A model generated the notes under the pieces. The model saw only the letters and a program-made list of their open reading frames with translations, was not told where the DNA came from and searched no databases. The position numbers and the translations under genes are program-made. A stretch of 6,573 nt of DNA from Planctomycetota bacterium (lineage in GTDB: Bacteria > Planctomycetota > Brocadiia > JAJRTI01): positions 1-6,573 of the forward strand of contig JAJRTI010000631.1 of assembly GCA_024278415.1 (NCBI GenBank), given 5' to 3'. Below, piece after piece: positions 1 through 6,430 of the stretch. Numbering within the stretch: position 1 is the stretch's first letter; each line of letters begins with the position of its first letter.

Positions 1-2
1 CG

Positions 3-1433
3 GCTCGCGAACCGGAGGCAATGCAGGGCCGGCCGGGCGTGTTCACGTTGCCGCGCGAGCGAGTCGAAGGCCTCACGGTGTCCGCCGACCCGCGGCCAAG
101 CCGCGGAGACATCGAGAATCTGACCGACGAACTTGCCAGCGCGTATCGCGGGGCCGGGTGGGCCAAAGACGTCCAACCCACGCTCACGGTTCGGCTGCCT
201 CGCCGCGAACGCGTTTGGGCTGTGGAAATCGGAACGAGCATGGCCGCGCCGCGCAACGCTCTACCGAAGGATTTGCCGCCGCCATTCGAGACCGAGATCA
301 ACGGCGTCGCCGCGCGCTTCGTCCCTGAACTCGATTTGCAGCCGCTACACAAGGGAACGGTCTATCCGTTCATGCGCTTCGTGGCTCGCGGCTTGAACGT
401 CGAGACGAACGTGCTGCGCTTCAACGCGCCGATGAACGCCATGCGACGCGTCTGGGTGCGCCGGGCGCGACTCGCACCGCTGAAAGTCGTGGATATGAAA
501 GCATGCGACGTCGATGGCGACGGCTCGACCGAACTCGTTGTCGCAACGGGCGGGCGGGAGTTGGTGGTGCTCGACGACGCGGGACGCCTGCGATGGCGGC
601 GCCGCTTCCCCGGCCACATTACCGCGCTGCACGCCGATCACGAAGTGCTGGTCACGACGCGGGAAGCGAAGCTGTACTGCTTCGACCCGAAGGGCCGCCA
701 GCGATGGGTGACGTCGTTTCTAGGCGTTCCGGACCTCGGGGGCGACTGTCCAACGGGGTACTCGATTGCTCGATGGGGCAAACAGATCGTCGTGGGCAAT
801 TATGCGCGGGCCACCTTCCTCGACGCGGACGGCAAGATTGAGAAGGCGACGTTCGCGTACGGCGCGTTTGAGACCGGTTGGCTGACCGAGGTGGGCGACC
901 TGACAGGCGACGGCGTGCGCGACAGCCTCCTCTTTAACATTTGGTCGACTCTATCGATCATCGACGGCGAATCTCGCCGCGCGGTCAGGTATTTGCCATG
1001 CCCTCGCGGCACGCTGAAACTGCTGCGCGCGCTCGATGGCCCGGCGAGTGCAGACCCGCGAGTGCTGGTCGTTACCGACGACGGAGCCGCGCTCGTCCGC
1101 GCCCGGTCTCGGAAGACCATCTGGCGCCATCTCCTCGCGCCCATCGCGTGCGCGACGCGATTCGGCGGGTCCACGGCCATTGCGAAGCGGGAAGGCCTTG
1201 TGATGCTCATTGGAGACGACGGCGCGGTTCGGGCCTCGTCACCCATCGACGGAGTGCCCCGATCGATCGCCGCGGCGGGCGATCGTCTTTTCGTGTCTAC
1301 CCAGTCTCACGTCGTGGTGTATGATAGCCGTCTGCGCAAGATCGAAACGAAGGAACGCCCCTGCGTCGCGCTCGTAGCCGCAAATGGCCGGGTCTATGGC
1401 GTGACGCCGACTGGGAGCGTGATCCATTGGTAG
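3..1433 (+). CDS. FG-GAP/beta-propeller protein with discoidin-like domain (5'-truncated)
   Basis: Residue numbers count from the ATG at 21. The frame is open to the window edge, and GGAGG at 14-18 is only 2 nt from that ATG, so the true start probably lies upstream and this is the C-terminal part of a larger protein. Residues about 30-140 have a discoidin/F5-8-like look: an LTDE turn, a GW, then a VWAVEIG strand. From about 150 follow short beta-repeats of propeller type. Two calcium-loop motifs are visible: D163-V-D165-G-D167-G, followed by ELVV, and D293-L-T-G-D297-G-V-R-D301. Blades such as LVVLDDAGRLRWRR resemble PQQ/FG-GAP propellers. Such proteins are usually exported and bind carbohydrate or other ligands; no catalytic residues are recognisable, and any enzyme domain would lie upstream of the window. 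The specific substrate is unknown. The next gene is 398 bp away behind repeats, so no operon link is suggested. Confidence 0.8.
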   Translation, partial: AREPEAMQGRPGVFTLPRERVEGLTVSADPRPSRGDIENLTDELASAYRGAGWAKDVQPTLTVRLPRRERVWAVEIGTSMAAPRNALPKDLPPPFETEINGVAARFVPELDLQPLHKGTVYPFMRFVARGLNVETNVLRFNAPMNAMRRVWVRRARLAPLKVVDMKACDVDGDGSTELVVATGGRELVVLDDAGRLRWRRRFPGHITALHADHEVLVTTREAKLYCFDPKGRQRWVTSFLGVPDLGGDCPTGYSIARWGKQIVVGNYARATFLDADGKIEKATFAYGAFETGWLTEVGDLTGDGVRDSLLFNIWSTLSIIDGESRRAVRYLPCPRGTLKLLRALDGPASADPRVLVVTDDGAALVRARSRKTIWRHLLAPIACATRFGGSTAIAKREGLVMLIGDDGAVRASSPIDGVPRSIAAAGDRLFVSTQSHVVVYDSRLRKIETKERPCVALVAANGRVYGVTPTGSVIHW

Positions 1434-1503
1434 ACGTGTTCGGGCCTTATCGGTTTTCGAACGACAACATGTTGTCGATGTGTGCGGCGCGAGGCGACGT
1501 GGT

Positions 1504-1581
1504 TTGTAGTAGGGCAATTCATTGCCCGTCGAACGGCCTTGCCCTCACGAGGCAGACGGGCGATGAATCGCCCTACTACAA
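1504..1581. repeat. REPIN-like inverted pair of GTAG-headed hairpins
   Basis: Two 27-bp arms (1504-1530 and 1555-1581) form an inverted repeat with 25 of 27 matches around a 24-bp spacer. Each arm starts TTGTAGTA and then holds its own perfect 7-bp hairpin: 1512-1527 (GGGCAAT, loop TC) and 1558-1573 (GGGCGAT, loop GA). The two mismatches between arms are the two partners of one base pair inside each hairpin: A1516-T1523 on the left, G1562-C1569 on the right. GTAG next to a hairpin is the hallmark of REP sequences mobilised by RAYT (IS200/IS605-like) transposases, and an inverted pair is a REPIN. No RAYT gene is in the window. The REPIN assignment is inference; the palindromes are read directly. 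Confidence 0.75.
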
Positions 1582-1591
1582 GCGGCCCGAC

Positions 1592-1646
1592 GGCGGCGCA
1601 GCCGCCCCTTTCTCGCAGCGAAACCTGCGAGAAGGCGTAGTGCCTT
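1592..1646. repeat. Run of three tandem hairpins
   Basis: Three hairpins follow one another with almost no gap. 1592-1606 is GGCGGC/GCCGCC with a GCA triloop. 1607-1635 is an 11-bp stem (CCTTTCTCGCAG against CTGCGAGAAGG) with one bulged T and loop CGAAAC. 1632-1646 is AAGGC/GCCTT with a 5-nt loop and shares bases with the second stem. None is followed by a T-run, so a classical intrinsic terminator for the upstream gene is not supported, though the run could still slow or end transcription. They look like further members of dispersed palindromic repeat families. Confidence 0.6.
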
Positions 1647-1680
1647 ATCCGTGAGGAACCGCGACGAAAAACAGGAAGCT

Positions 1681-1754
1681 GGAGCGGAATGCCTTCGCAT
1701 TCCGATGCTTGCACGGCCGTACGGTGAAGACGGAAGGCGAAGGCCTTCCGCTCC
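1681..1754. repeat. Second REPIN-like inverted hairpin pair, GGAG-headed
   Basis: Two 24-bp arms in inverted orientation, 1681-1704 and 1731-1754, match at 22 of 24 positions. Each begins (reading inward) with GGAG and then forms a perfect 8-bp hairpin: CGGAATGC at 1685-1692 with 1697-1704, loop CTTC; and CGGAAGGC at 1731-1738 with 1743-1750, loop GAAG, the complement of the first loop. The only differences are T1690-A1699 in one arm and G1736-C1745 in the other, a compensated pair. The spacer holds short palindromes (ACGGCCGT at 1713-1720, CCGTACGG at 1717-1724). The head differs from the GTAG family, so this is probably a separate repeat family. Confidence 0.7.
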
Positions 1755-1759
1755 CGGGT

Positions 1760-1792
1760 GCGGGCGAAGCCCGCCGAGGCAAAACTTCGCCC
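1760..1792 (+). repeat. Two mutually exclusive hairpins upstream of the NERD-helicase
   Basis: GCGGGC at 1760-1765 pairs with GCCCGC at 1769-1774 around a GAA triloop. The overlapping GGGCGAAG at 1762-1769 can instead pair perfectly with CTTCGCCC at 1785-1792 (8 bp). Both cannot form together. The structure ends 39 nt before the ATG at 1832, so it would lie in the 5' leader of any transcript starting further upstream. It may simply be another repeat; a regulatory role is a guess. Confidence 0.5.
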
Positions 1793-1798
1793 ATATCC

Positions 1799-1826
1799 GC
1801 TCCCGTGCCGGAGCTTGGGAACGAGG
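1799..1826. repeat. Fragment of a GAGCTTGGGAACGAG-type palindromic repeat
   Basis: GCTCC at 1799-1803 pairs with GGAGC at 1810-1814, and the sequence continues as CTTGGGAACGAGG to 1826. This matches, from memory, one half of a palindromic repeat common in genomes of environmental bacteria. Its right end merges with the ribosome site of the next gene, so the repeat appears to have landed directly at, or to have supplied, the start region. Confidence 0.45.
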
Positions 1827-1828
1827 GA
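1823..1828 (+). promoter_or_regulatory. Ribosome binding site deciding the NERD-helicase start
   Basis: GAGGGA ends 3 nt before the ATG at 1832. The gap is short but is the best match near any candidate start. A TTG at 1709 is also in frame, but the 41 residues it would add are read entirely from the palindromic repeats, so it is rejected. Confidence 0.5.
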
Positions 1829-1831
1829 AAC

Positions 1832-3496
1832 ATGGCAAGAATGATCCCAAGCCAACTCTCGCCCGATACCACGAGCATGGCGGAGATGATCCTCTTCGAC
1901 TGCTTCGCGGAAGGGTTGGACAATAGCTACACCGTCATCCACTCCCTGTCATGGCTCGACGACTGCCACAAACAGGGCGAGTGCGACTTCGTCGTCTTGC
2001 ACCCGCGCTTCGGCCTGCTTGCCATCGAGGCCAAGTCGGGCGAGGTCACCTACGATGGCGCAAGGAGAACGTGGTCTTACAGTGACGGGAAGCGGCTCTC
2101 GAAGGACCCGTTCAAGCAGGCACAAGCGGCCGCGCATTTCTTGAACCGCTACTTGTGCGAACGCGTCCCCGAATGGCCGGCGGCGGCGTTGCCGTTCGGG
2201 TACGCGGTCGCGCTGCCGCAAGCCGCGGCCTTCGAGGGCTCAGCTCCGCCGCACGTGAAGGATGAGATTCTCATACTGCAACCCCATCTGGACAACTTGC
2301 AGCAACGGATCAACGACATCCAGCGCGGCTGGCGCACGCCGTCCGCCAAGCCGAACGATGGCGTGCTGAAGAAGGCCGTCGATGCGCTTTGCGGCTCATT
2401 CCGCATCGTGCCCACACTCGTGTCGAGGGTCGAGGCGCAGCGCGAGAAGCTGATCCGCCTCACCGAGCGCCAGCTCCAGACGCTCGACATTCTGCGCGTG
2501 AACCGGCGCATGCTCGTGAAGGGCTGCGCCGGCTCCGGCAAGACCCTCCTCGCGCTGGAAGACGCGCGGCAACTCGCGGAAGATGGCGCCAAAGTCTTGC
2601 TGCTCTGCTACAACATCCCCCTCGCCGGCGCGCTCAAGCGAAGGGCTGAGGAACTGGGCGCGGGCATCGAGGTGTTCCACCTTCACGGCCTTTGCGAACA
2701 CGTCTGCAAGACCTGCGGCATGGAGTATCCCCACGACCCGGATGATCCCGGCGAGTTCTACATTGAGACCGCGCCCAACCTGCTGCTGCAAGCGCTGGAT
2801 ACGTACGAGGAGCGGTACGACGCGGTCCTCGTGGACGAAGCCCAAGACTTTGCGGAGGAATGGTGGGTCGCCATTGAGCCGCTCCTGCGCGATCCGGATG
2901 GCGGCTTCTTCCATGTGTTCGTGGGCGACGGCCAGGACATCTATGGCCGCTGCGGCGCCTTGCCCTTCGAGGAGCCCGTCGCGCCGCTGACGGTGAACTA
3001 CCGCAACAGCCCTGCGATAGCAGCTTTCGCACAGAAACTCCTCGGTGGCGGATCACTGACGGAAGCCGCTATTGCCGATGGCGACGAACCCCATACCGAG
3101 GAAGTGGCTGACGACGCTAGCGAACGGGAGGCCGTGCGGAAGCAGCTTCATCAACTCGTTCACAACGAGAAGCTGAGGCCCGGCCAGATCGTCATCCTCG
3201 GCCACCATCGCTTCGAGCATTCCGCCTTTGCCGCGCATCCGCAGTTGGGCAACCTCAGGGTTGTTGACAGCGTTGACTCGTTTGGCCCCAACGACATCCG
3301 CTACTCCACGATCCACCGCTTCAAGGGCTTGGAGGCGGACTGCGTGATGGTCACCGGCTCGGACAAAGGCGGCTGGGCCAAGACAGATGAAGAGCGCCTA
3401 GCGCTGATGTACGTCGCCGCTACGCGTGCGCTATCGATGCTTGGCGTGTTCTATCGGCCCGACTCGGCGATGAGACGGTGGCAGGAAAAAGCTTGA
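1832..3496 (+). CDS. NERD nuclease-domain / UvrD-like SF1 DNA helicase fusion
   Basis: A 554-residue protein combining a predicted nuclease and an ATP-driven helicase. The NERD domain spans about 15-130: D52 in ECDFVVLHPRFG, then E66 and K68 in AIEAKSG, and the Q of DPFKQAQAAAHFL (93-103), the PD-(D/E)xK-like set, all intact. The superfamily 1 helicase motifs follow in order: Q-motif TERQ 211-214; motif I GCAGSGKT 231-238; Ia near 256-269; II VDEAQD 334-339; III VGDGQD 364-369; IV NYRNSP 389-394; V STIHRFKGLE 492-501; VI YVAATRA 527-533. A Cys cluster (C288, C292, C295) between Ia and II could bind metal. No signal peptide or membrane segment is seen, so it is cytoplasmic. Such fusions are thought to process or degrade DNA and often occur near defence genes; a repair role is the main alternative. 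Domain assignment is firm; the cellular role is inferred. Confidence 0.93.
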   Translation: MARMIPSQLSPDTTSMAEMILFDCFAEGLDNSYTVIHSLSWLDDCHKQGECDFVVLHPRFGLLAIEAKSGEVTYDGARRTWSYSDGKRLSKDPFKQAQAAAHFLNRYLCERVPEWPAAALPFGYAVALPQAAAFEGSAPPHVKDEILILQPHLDNLQQRINDIQRGWRTPSAKPNDGVLKKAVDALCGSFRIVPTLVSRVEAQREKLIRLTERQLQTLDILRVNRRMLVKGCAGSGKTLLALEDARQLAEDGAKVLLLCYNIPLAGALKRRAEELGAGIEVFHLHGLCEHVCKTCGMEYPHDPDDPGEFYIETAPNLLLQALDTYEERYDAVLVDEAQDFAEEWWVAIEPLLRDPDGGFFHVFVGDGQDIYGRCGALPFEEPVAPLTVNYRNSPAIAAFAQKLLGGGSLTEAAIADGDEPHTEEVADDASEREAVRKQLHQLVHNEKLRPGQIVILGHHRFEHSAFAAHPQLGNLRVVDSVDSFGPNDIRYSTIHRFKGLEADCVMVTGSDKGGWAKTDEERLALMYVAATRALSMLGVFYRPDSAMRRWQEKA

Positions 3497-3520
3497 AACA
3501 AGCAAGAATGGAGTTAGGAT
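3493..3520 (+). promoter_or_regulatory. Possible sigma70-type promoter for the NACHT gene
   Basis: TTGAAA (3493-3498, 5 of 6 to the consensus) overlaps the stop of the upstream gene and is followed after 16 bp by TAGGAT (3515-3520, 4 of 6). It would give a leader of about 140 nt before the ATG at 3668. The 171-bp gap makes an own promoter reasonable, but matches of this quality occur by chance. Confidence 0.3.
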
Positions 3521-3652
3521 GTGTGCGAAAGTCGGTTGAGAACGCAGGTGGCGAGTTCTGACGCGATCGTCGTCCCTGTGTGGTGAAATACGGACAGCTC
3601 TCAGCTCTCCTTACGAGTTAACGGTTGGGCATTGCCAAGCGCCAGTTCACTT

Positions 3653-3658
3653 AGGAGG
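3653..3658 (+). promoter_or_regulatory. Strong Shine-Dalgarno deciding the NACHT start
   Basis: A perfect AGGAGG sits 9 nt before the ATG at 3668. An in-frame TTG at 3632 would place this site inside the coding region, so the ATG is preferred. Confidence 0.85.
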
Positions 3659-3667
3659 AGTCACGGT

Positions 3668-6043
3668 ATGGCAGATCTTCGATCCCTAGTTCGCGGCTAT
3701 CTCACTTCTTCTGGCTTCAGGGTCTTGGAGGAACGGGGAGACTGTGTTGTTGCCGACAGGCTGGTCTTCGGACAGGAGCGGGACACTTGGCTCGTCTTCA
3801 CAGTGCCTGAGGAGGGTGAGCCGAGCGCTTACGAGGCCACACTCCGCGCCAGTATCTCATCGGTCAGCCAGAACTACCCCGATGCCAAGGCGTACGTTCT
3901 CGCATCGTCTCGCGGTGGGTTCTCTCGCGACATGCTGCAAACCTTCGCGGACTTGCGCATCAAGTTACTCGTTCCCGTCTGGTTCTTTGATACACCATTC
4001 AACTGGGAAGAAGCCCGGAAGGTCGCTTCTGCGCTCCTCGACATCCGCTCCTTGGCTCAGTCACAGAAGCGCGTGCCGCAGCCCTTCACTGTTGAGGATG
4101 GTGACGTACAGACTCAGAACGACCTCTTTGAGCAGTTGCGGACCGAACTCTCCAGACCTGATGCCGCTACCGTCCGGATCATCGTAGGCCGTGCAGGAAT
4201 GGGGAAGTCCGTGCTTTTCCGGGCGCTGTACGATCACATGTATGGTGCCTTCCAGTCCGCTAAGCGGCAGCAACGGACCATGCCGCGGCCGATCCCTCTT
4301 CTACCAGAGCACTTGAAGGCGACGTATGGGCTCAGGACAGAGGCGTTGATCGAGACCTTCCTACGCACTGAGGTCGCGGCACCAGTTACCAGAGAGACCT
4401 TCGAGTGGCTCCTCGTGAACGGTTTCCACACGTGGTTGCTGGATGGGATTGACGAGCTGTACGCGGGAGATCCTGGCTTCTTCGATTATCTGCTCGACGT
4501 AGTCACCCGTCGCGACTCGAAGGCTCAGGTCACCATGTGGTGCCGCGACTCCGTACTGACGACCTCCCGCGCGTTCGCCGACTTCCGGGATTACTGCGCC
4601 GGTCAAACCGAGTTGAGAATATATCGCCTCTCGGATTGGGAACGTCCGTCGAAACGGCAGTTCGCATGGATCCGTCTGGAGGAGCACCTTCCAGAACCCA
4701 GCGAACAAGACACAAGCCAAGTCCGCGGGTTCATGATCGGAGTCGACCGTAACCAGACTGTTCGTTCCCTTTCCGGTCTTCCGTTTTACTGCGACCTTCT
4801 CTTGCAGCAGCACCAGGCAGGAGGGCTGCATGACTTCACGGACGACGTTGCTTTGCTGAACCACGTTATCGACGAGATGATCGCCCGTGAAGTGGCGAAG
4901 GGACTGCTCGATATGCGCTTCCTGGTGCCCGATGGCCTCAAGCTGTGGCTTGAACAGATTGCAGTTGACTACGTCGAGGCCCAGCGATATGCGGCTATCA
5001 ACAGCGACCAGGCGAAAGAGTACGGCGAACTGGTCCTCCAAGATGACCTCGATGATGAGATCAGGGATAACATACTCATCAGCCTTCTTCAGTTTCCGTT
5101 GTTCCGGGCAGGGGAGAAGACGGGTCTCATCGCGTTCGCTCACGACCTGATCGCTGAGACGCTGGCGGCCCGCGCCTACATGCGCCTGCTGGCACAACGG
5201 CCTATCGATGTGGCGACCCGACTTACGGGGGTCGATCTGGAAGACCCGACGCTACTGCGTTTCATGGCGAGCGGGTTAGACACTGCGGCCGAGAAAGCAC
5301 TCGTGAAGGAGATGCGGCGTGGCAGTTTGCCGGGCAGAGCCTTCGCTGTGGCACTATCCCTCATGCAACTGGCGCGGCCGGGTCGAGATCTGATCAAAGG
5401 GATGGACGCCAATCTCGAGGGTCAGGACTTGGCAGCGGTTCGCTTCGAGCGCCGCGATCTTTCCTCGTTGTCGTTCCGCCATAGTGATCTATCCTACGCG
5501 GTCTTTAAGGACTGCAACCTCGAGGGCGCACGGTTCCAAGGCGCATTCATGGAACGAACAAGGTTCGATGGCAAGAACGAGTTGCGTGGCGCCGAATTCG
5601 GTGACATGAGTCGGATCCAATCCGTGTTGGCTGGACGGAGGTTTGTCGACGACCCTAAGGATATCCGCGCATGGGTCGCGAAAGCGACGGGCTCGCCAGC
5701 CGCCTCTGGGGAGCCGTGCCCTACGGCTCTCCAAGTTTCGCATATGTTCGGGAAGTTCATTACTCCTCTTGGCGAACCGCGACGAGCGCACCTAAACCGC
5801 GATGGGTTGCTCTCGGGGAGACGCTTCGCCGGCGCGGCGCCGAGCGAAGCATGCCTCGAAGAAGCAGTGAAGGCCGGCTACTTCAGTGGCCCAGATGACC
5901 GTAGCCGATTCCGGCGTGCTGCGGGAGACAAGTATGCAGAGATGGTCGCGTTTGTGAAGGACGAGAGCATCAGTGACGGCATCGGCCAACTCATAGCGGG
6001 GCTATGCCGGAAGCGAAGCTGCTTGCATCAGTTGCACCCGTGA
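3668..6043 (+). CDS. NACHT-type STAND NTPase with pentapeptide repeats
   Basis: A 791-residue cytoplasmic protein, start fixed by AGGAGG. Order of parts: an N-terminal alpha/beta domain (about 1-130) with no sure assignment; a NACHT core with Walker A GRAGMGKS (174-181), Walker B LLDGIDE (257-263, the D-G-h-D-E form typical of NACHT), sensor WCRD (291-294), GLP at 370-372, and a winged-helix stretch ending AHDLIAETLAARAYM (491-505), matching the NACHT H-x5-E-x2-AA pattern; then at least eleven pentapeptides (581-635: ANLEG, QDLAA, VRFER and so on); then an unassigned basic C-terminal domain (about 685-791). STAND proteins switch between ADP and ATP states and oligomerise when a C-terminal sensor meets a trigger; bacterial NACHT proteins include anti-phage sensors. 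By that model the N-terminus would be the effector and the repeats plus tail the sensor; this is inference. Codon use looks less GC-rich than in the first gene, hinting at transfer. Signalling unrelated to phage is the alternative. Confidence 0.9.
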   Translation: MADLRSLVRGYLTSSGFRVLEERGDCVVADRLVFGQERDTWLVFTVPEEGEPSAYEATLRASISSVSQNYPDAKAYVLASSRGGFSRDMLQTFADLRIKLLVPVWFFDTPFNWEEARKVASALLDIRSLAQSQKRVPQPFTVEDGDVQTQNDLFEQLRTELSRPDAATVRIIVGRAGMGKSVLFRALYDHMYGAFQSAKRQQRTMPRPIPLLPEHLKATYGLRTEALIETFLRTEVAAPVTRETFEWLLVNGFHTWLLDGIDELYAGDPGFFDYLLDVVTRRDSKAQVTMWCRDSVLTTSRAFADFRDYCAGQTELRIYRLSDWERPSKRQFAWIRLEEHLPEPSEQDTSQVRGFMIGVDRNQTVRSLSGLPFYCDLLLQQHQAGGLHDFTDDVALLNHVIDEMIAREVAKGLLDMRFLVPDGLKLWLEQIAVDYVEAQRYAAINSDQAKEYGELVLQDDLDDEIRDNILISLLQFPLFRAGEKTGLIAFAHDLIAETLAARAYMRLLAQRPIDVATRLTGVDLEDPTLLRFMASGLDTAAEKALVKEMRRGSLPGRAFAVALSLMQLARPGRDLIKGMDANLEGQDLAAVRFERRDLSSLSFRHSDLSYAVFKDCNLEGARFQGAFMERTRFDGKNELRGAEFGDMSRIQSVLAGRRFVDDPKDIRAWVAKATGSPAASGEPCPTALQVSHMFGKFITPLGEPRRAHLNRDGLLSGRRFAGAAPSEACLEEAVKAGYFSGPDDRSRFRRAAGDKYAEMVAFVKDESISDGIGQLIAGLCRKRSCLHQLHP

Positions 6044-6300
6044 CTCAGGAACCTGCTTCTGCACTGCGGCCTACGGAGTGGTGGGGCACCCATCAGCTTG
6101 AGAGCGAGGCAAGAGGAGGATCCGTGCTAGCTAGCCAACTTGGTGGCTGGACGTCATACTCAATTGCTCAACTACCCACCGGCGTACGGCGTCCAGTTGG
6201 CAACGCATGGTCACGATGCCAGGGGACAGCGCCTCGACCACTGAAAGTTCTGTGGACACCCTCACGCGATTCACGTCTGTCGCAGAATGCGCCCAAGCCT
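6044..6300. other. Non-coding stretch with no clear gene
   Basis: I see no convincing gene here. A 10-bp palindrome GCTAGCTAGC lies at 6126-6135, directly before an imperfect inverted repeat: GCCAACTTGG at 6134-6143 against CCAGTTGGC at 6193-6201. On the minus strand, GTCCACAGAACTTTCAGTGG (6238-6257) looks faintly like the end of an insertion sequence, but no matching second end or transposase is present. No terminator with a T-run follows the NACHT gene. Confidence 0.4.
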
Positions 6301-6373
6301 GTTTGTAGCAGGCGAGTCATCGCCTCTCCCTTGGCGGATTCGCAGAGAACGCATTTACATGCGTGCTACGAAC
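6301..6373. repeat. Diverged REPIN-like element, GTTTGTAG-headed
   Basis: Outer arms GTTTGTAGC (6301-6309) and GCTACGAAC (6365-6373) pair at 8 of 9 positions. Each is followed inward by CA and its own hairpin: GGCGA/TCGCC at 6311-6324 (loop GTCA) and ACGCAT/ATGCGT at 6349-6364 (loop TTAC). The left head GTTTGTAG-C-AGG equals the head of the element at 1502-1513 (GTTTGTAG-T-AGG) except for one base, so the two belong to one family, although the hairpin stems here differ completely between the arms. Confidence 0.6.
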
Positions 6374-6374
6374 G

Positions 6375-6397
6375 GTAGCGCCGCGGCGTTTTGCGGC
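6375..6397. repeat. GTAG followed by a perfect 10-bp palindrome
   Basis: GTAG at 6375-6378 is followed at once by CGCCGCGGCG (6379-6388), and GCCGC at 6380-6384 can also pair with GCGGC at 6393-6397. It may be a third, single REP-like unit adjoining the element just upstream; the short length makes this uncertain. Confidence 0.35.
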
Positions 6398-6430
6398 AGA
6401 CACGCATTCGCCGCGTCGACTGCGTCTTAG

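Noticed and set aside
1504..1792. CRISPR array or retron RNA
   Set aside because: The repeats are inverted and not evenly spaced with unique spacers, there is no cas gene, and no reverse transcriptase is present.
1709..1831. In-frame TTG start giving a 595-residue NERD-helicase
   Set aside because: The extra 41 residues are translated from palindromic repeats and have no ribosome site; the ATG at 1832 follows GAGGGA and begins just before the NERD domain.
3632..3667. In-frame TTG start for the NACHT protein
   Set aside because: It would put the perfect AGGAGG at 3653-3658 inside the gene; the ATG at 3668 has ideal spacing.
4361..5197. 278-residue open frame on the minus strand
   Set aside because: It lies wholly within the NACHT gene, whose domains are clear on the + strand; it is a shadow of high-GC coding sequence.
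6126..6257. Insertion-sequence end
   Set aside because: A weak resemblance on the minus strand and one imperfect inverted repeat only; no transposase and no second terminal repeat or target duplication seen.
6004..6378. Possible 124-residue gene overlapping the end of the NACHT gene
   Set aside because: No ribosome site, no recognisable domain, composition like random reading, and it ends inside the repeat element at 6301-6373.
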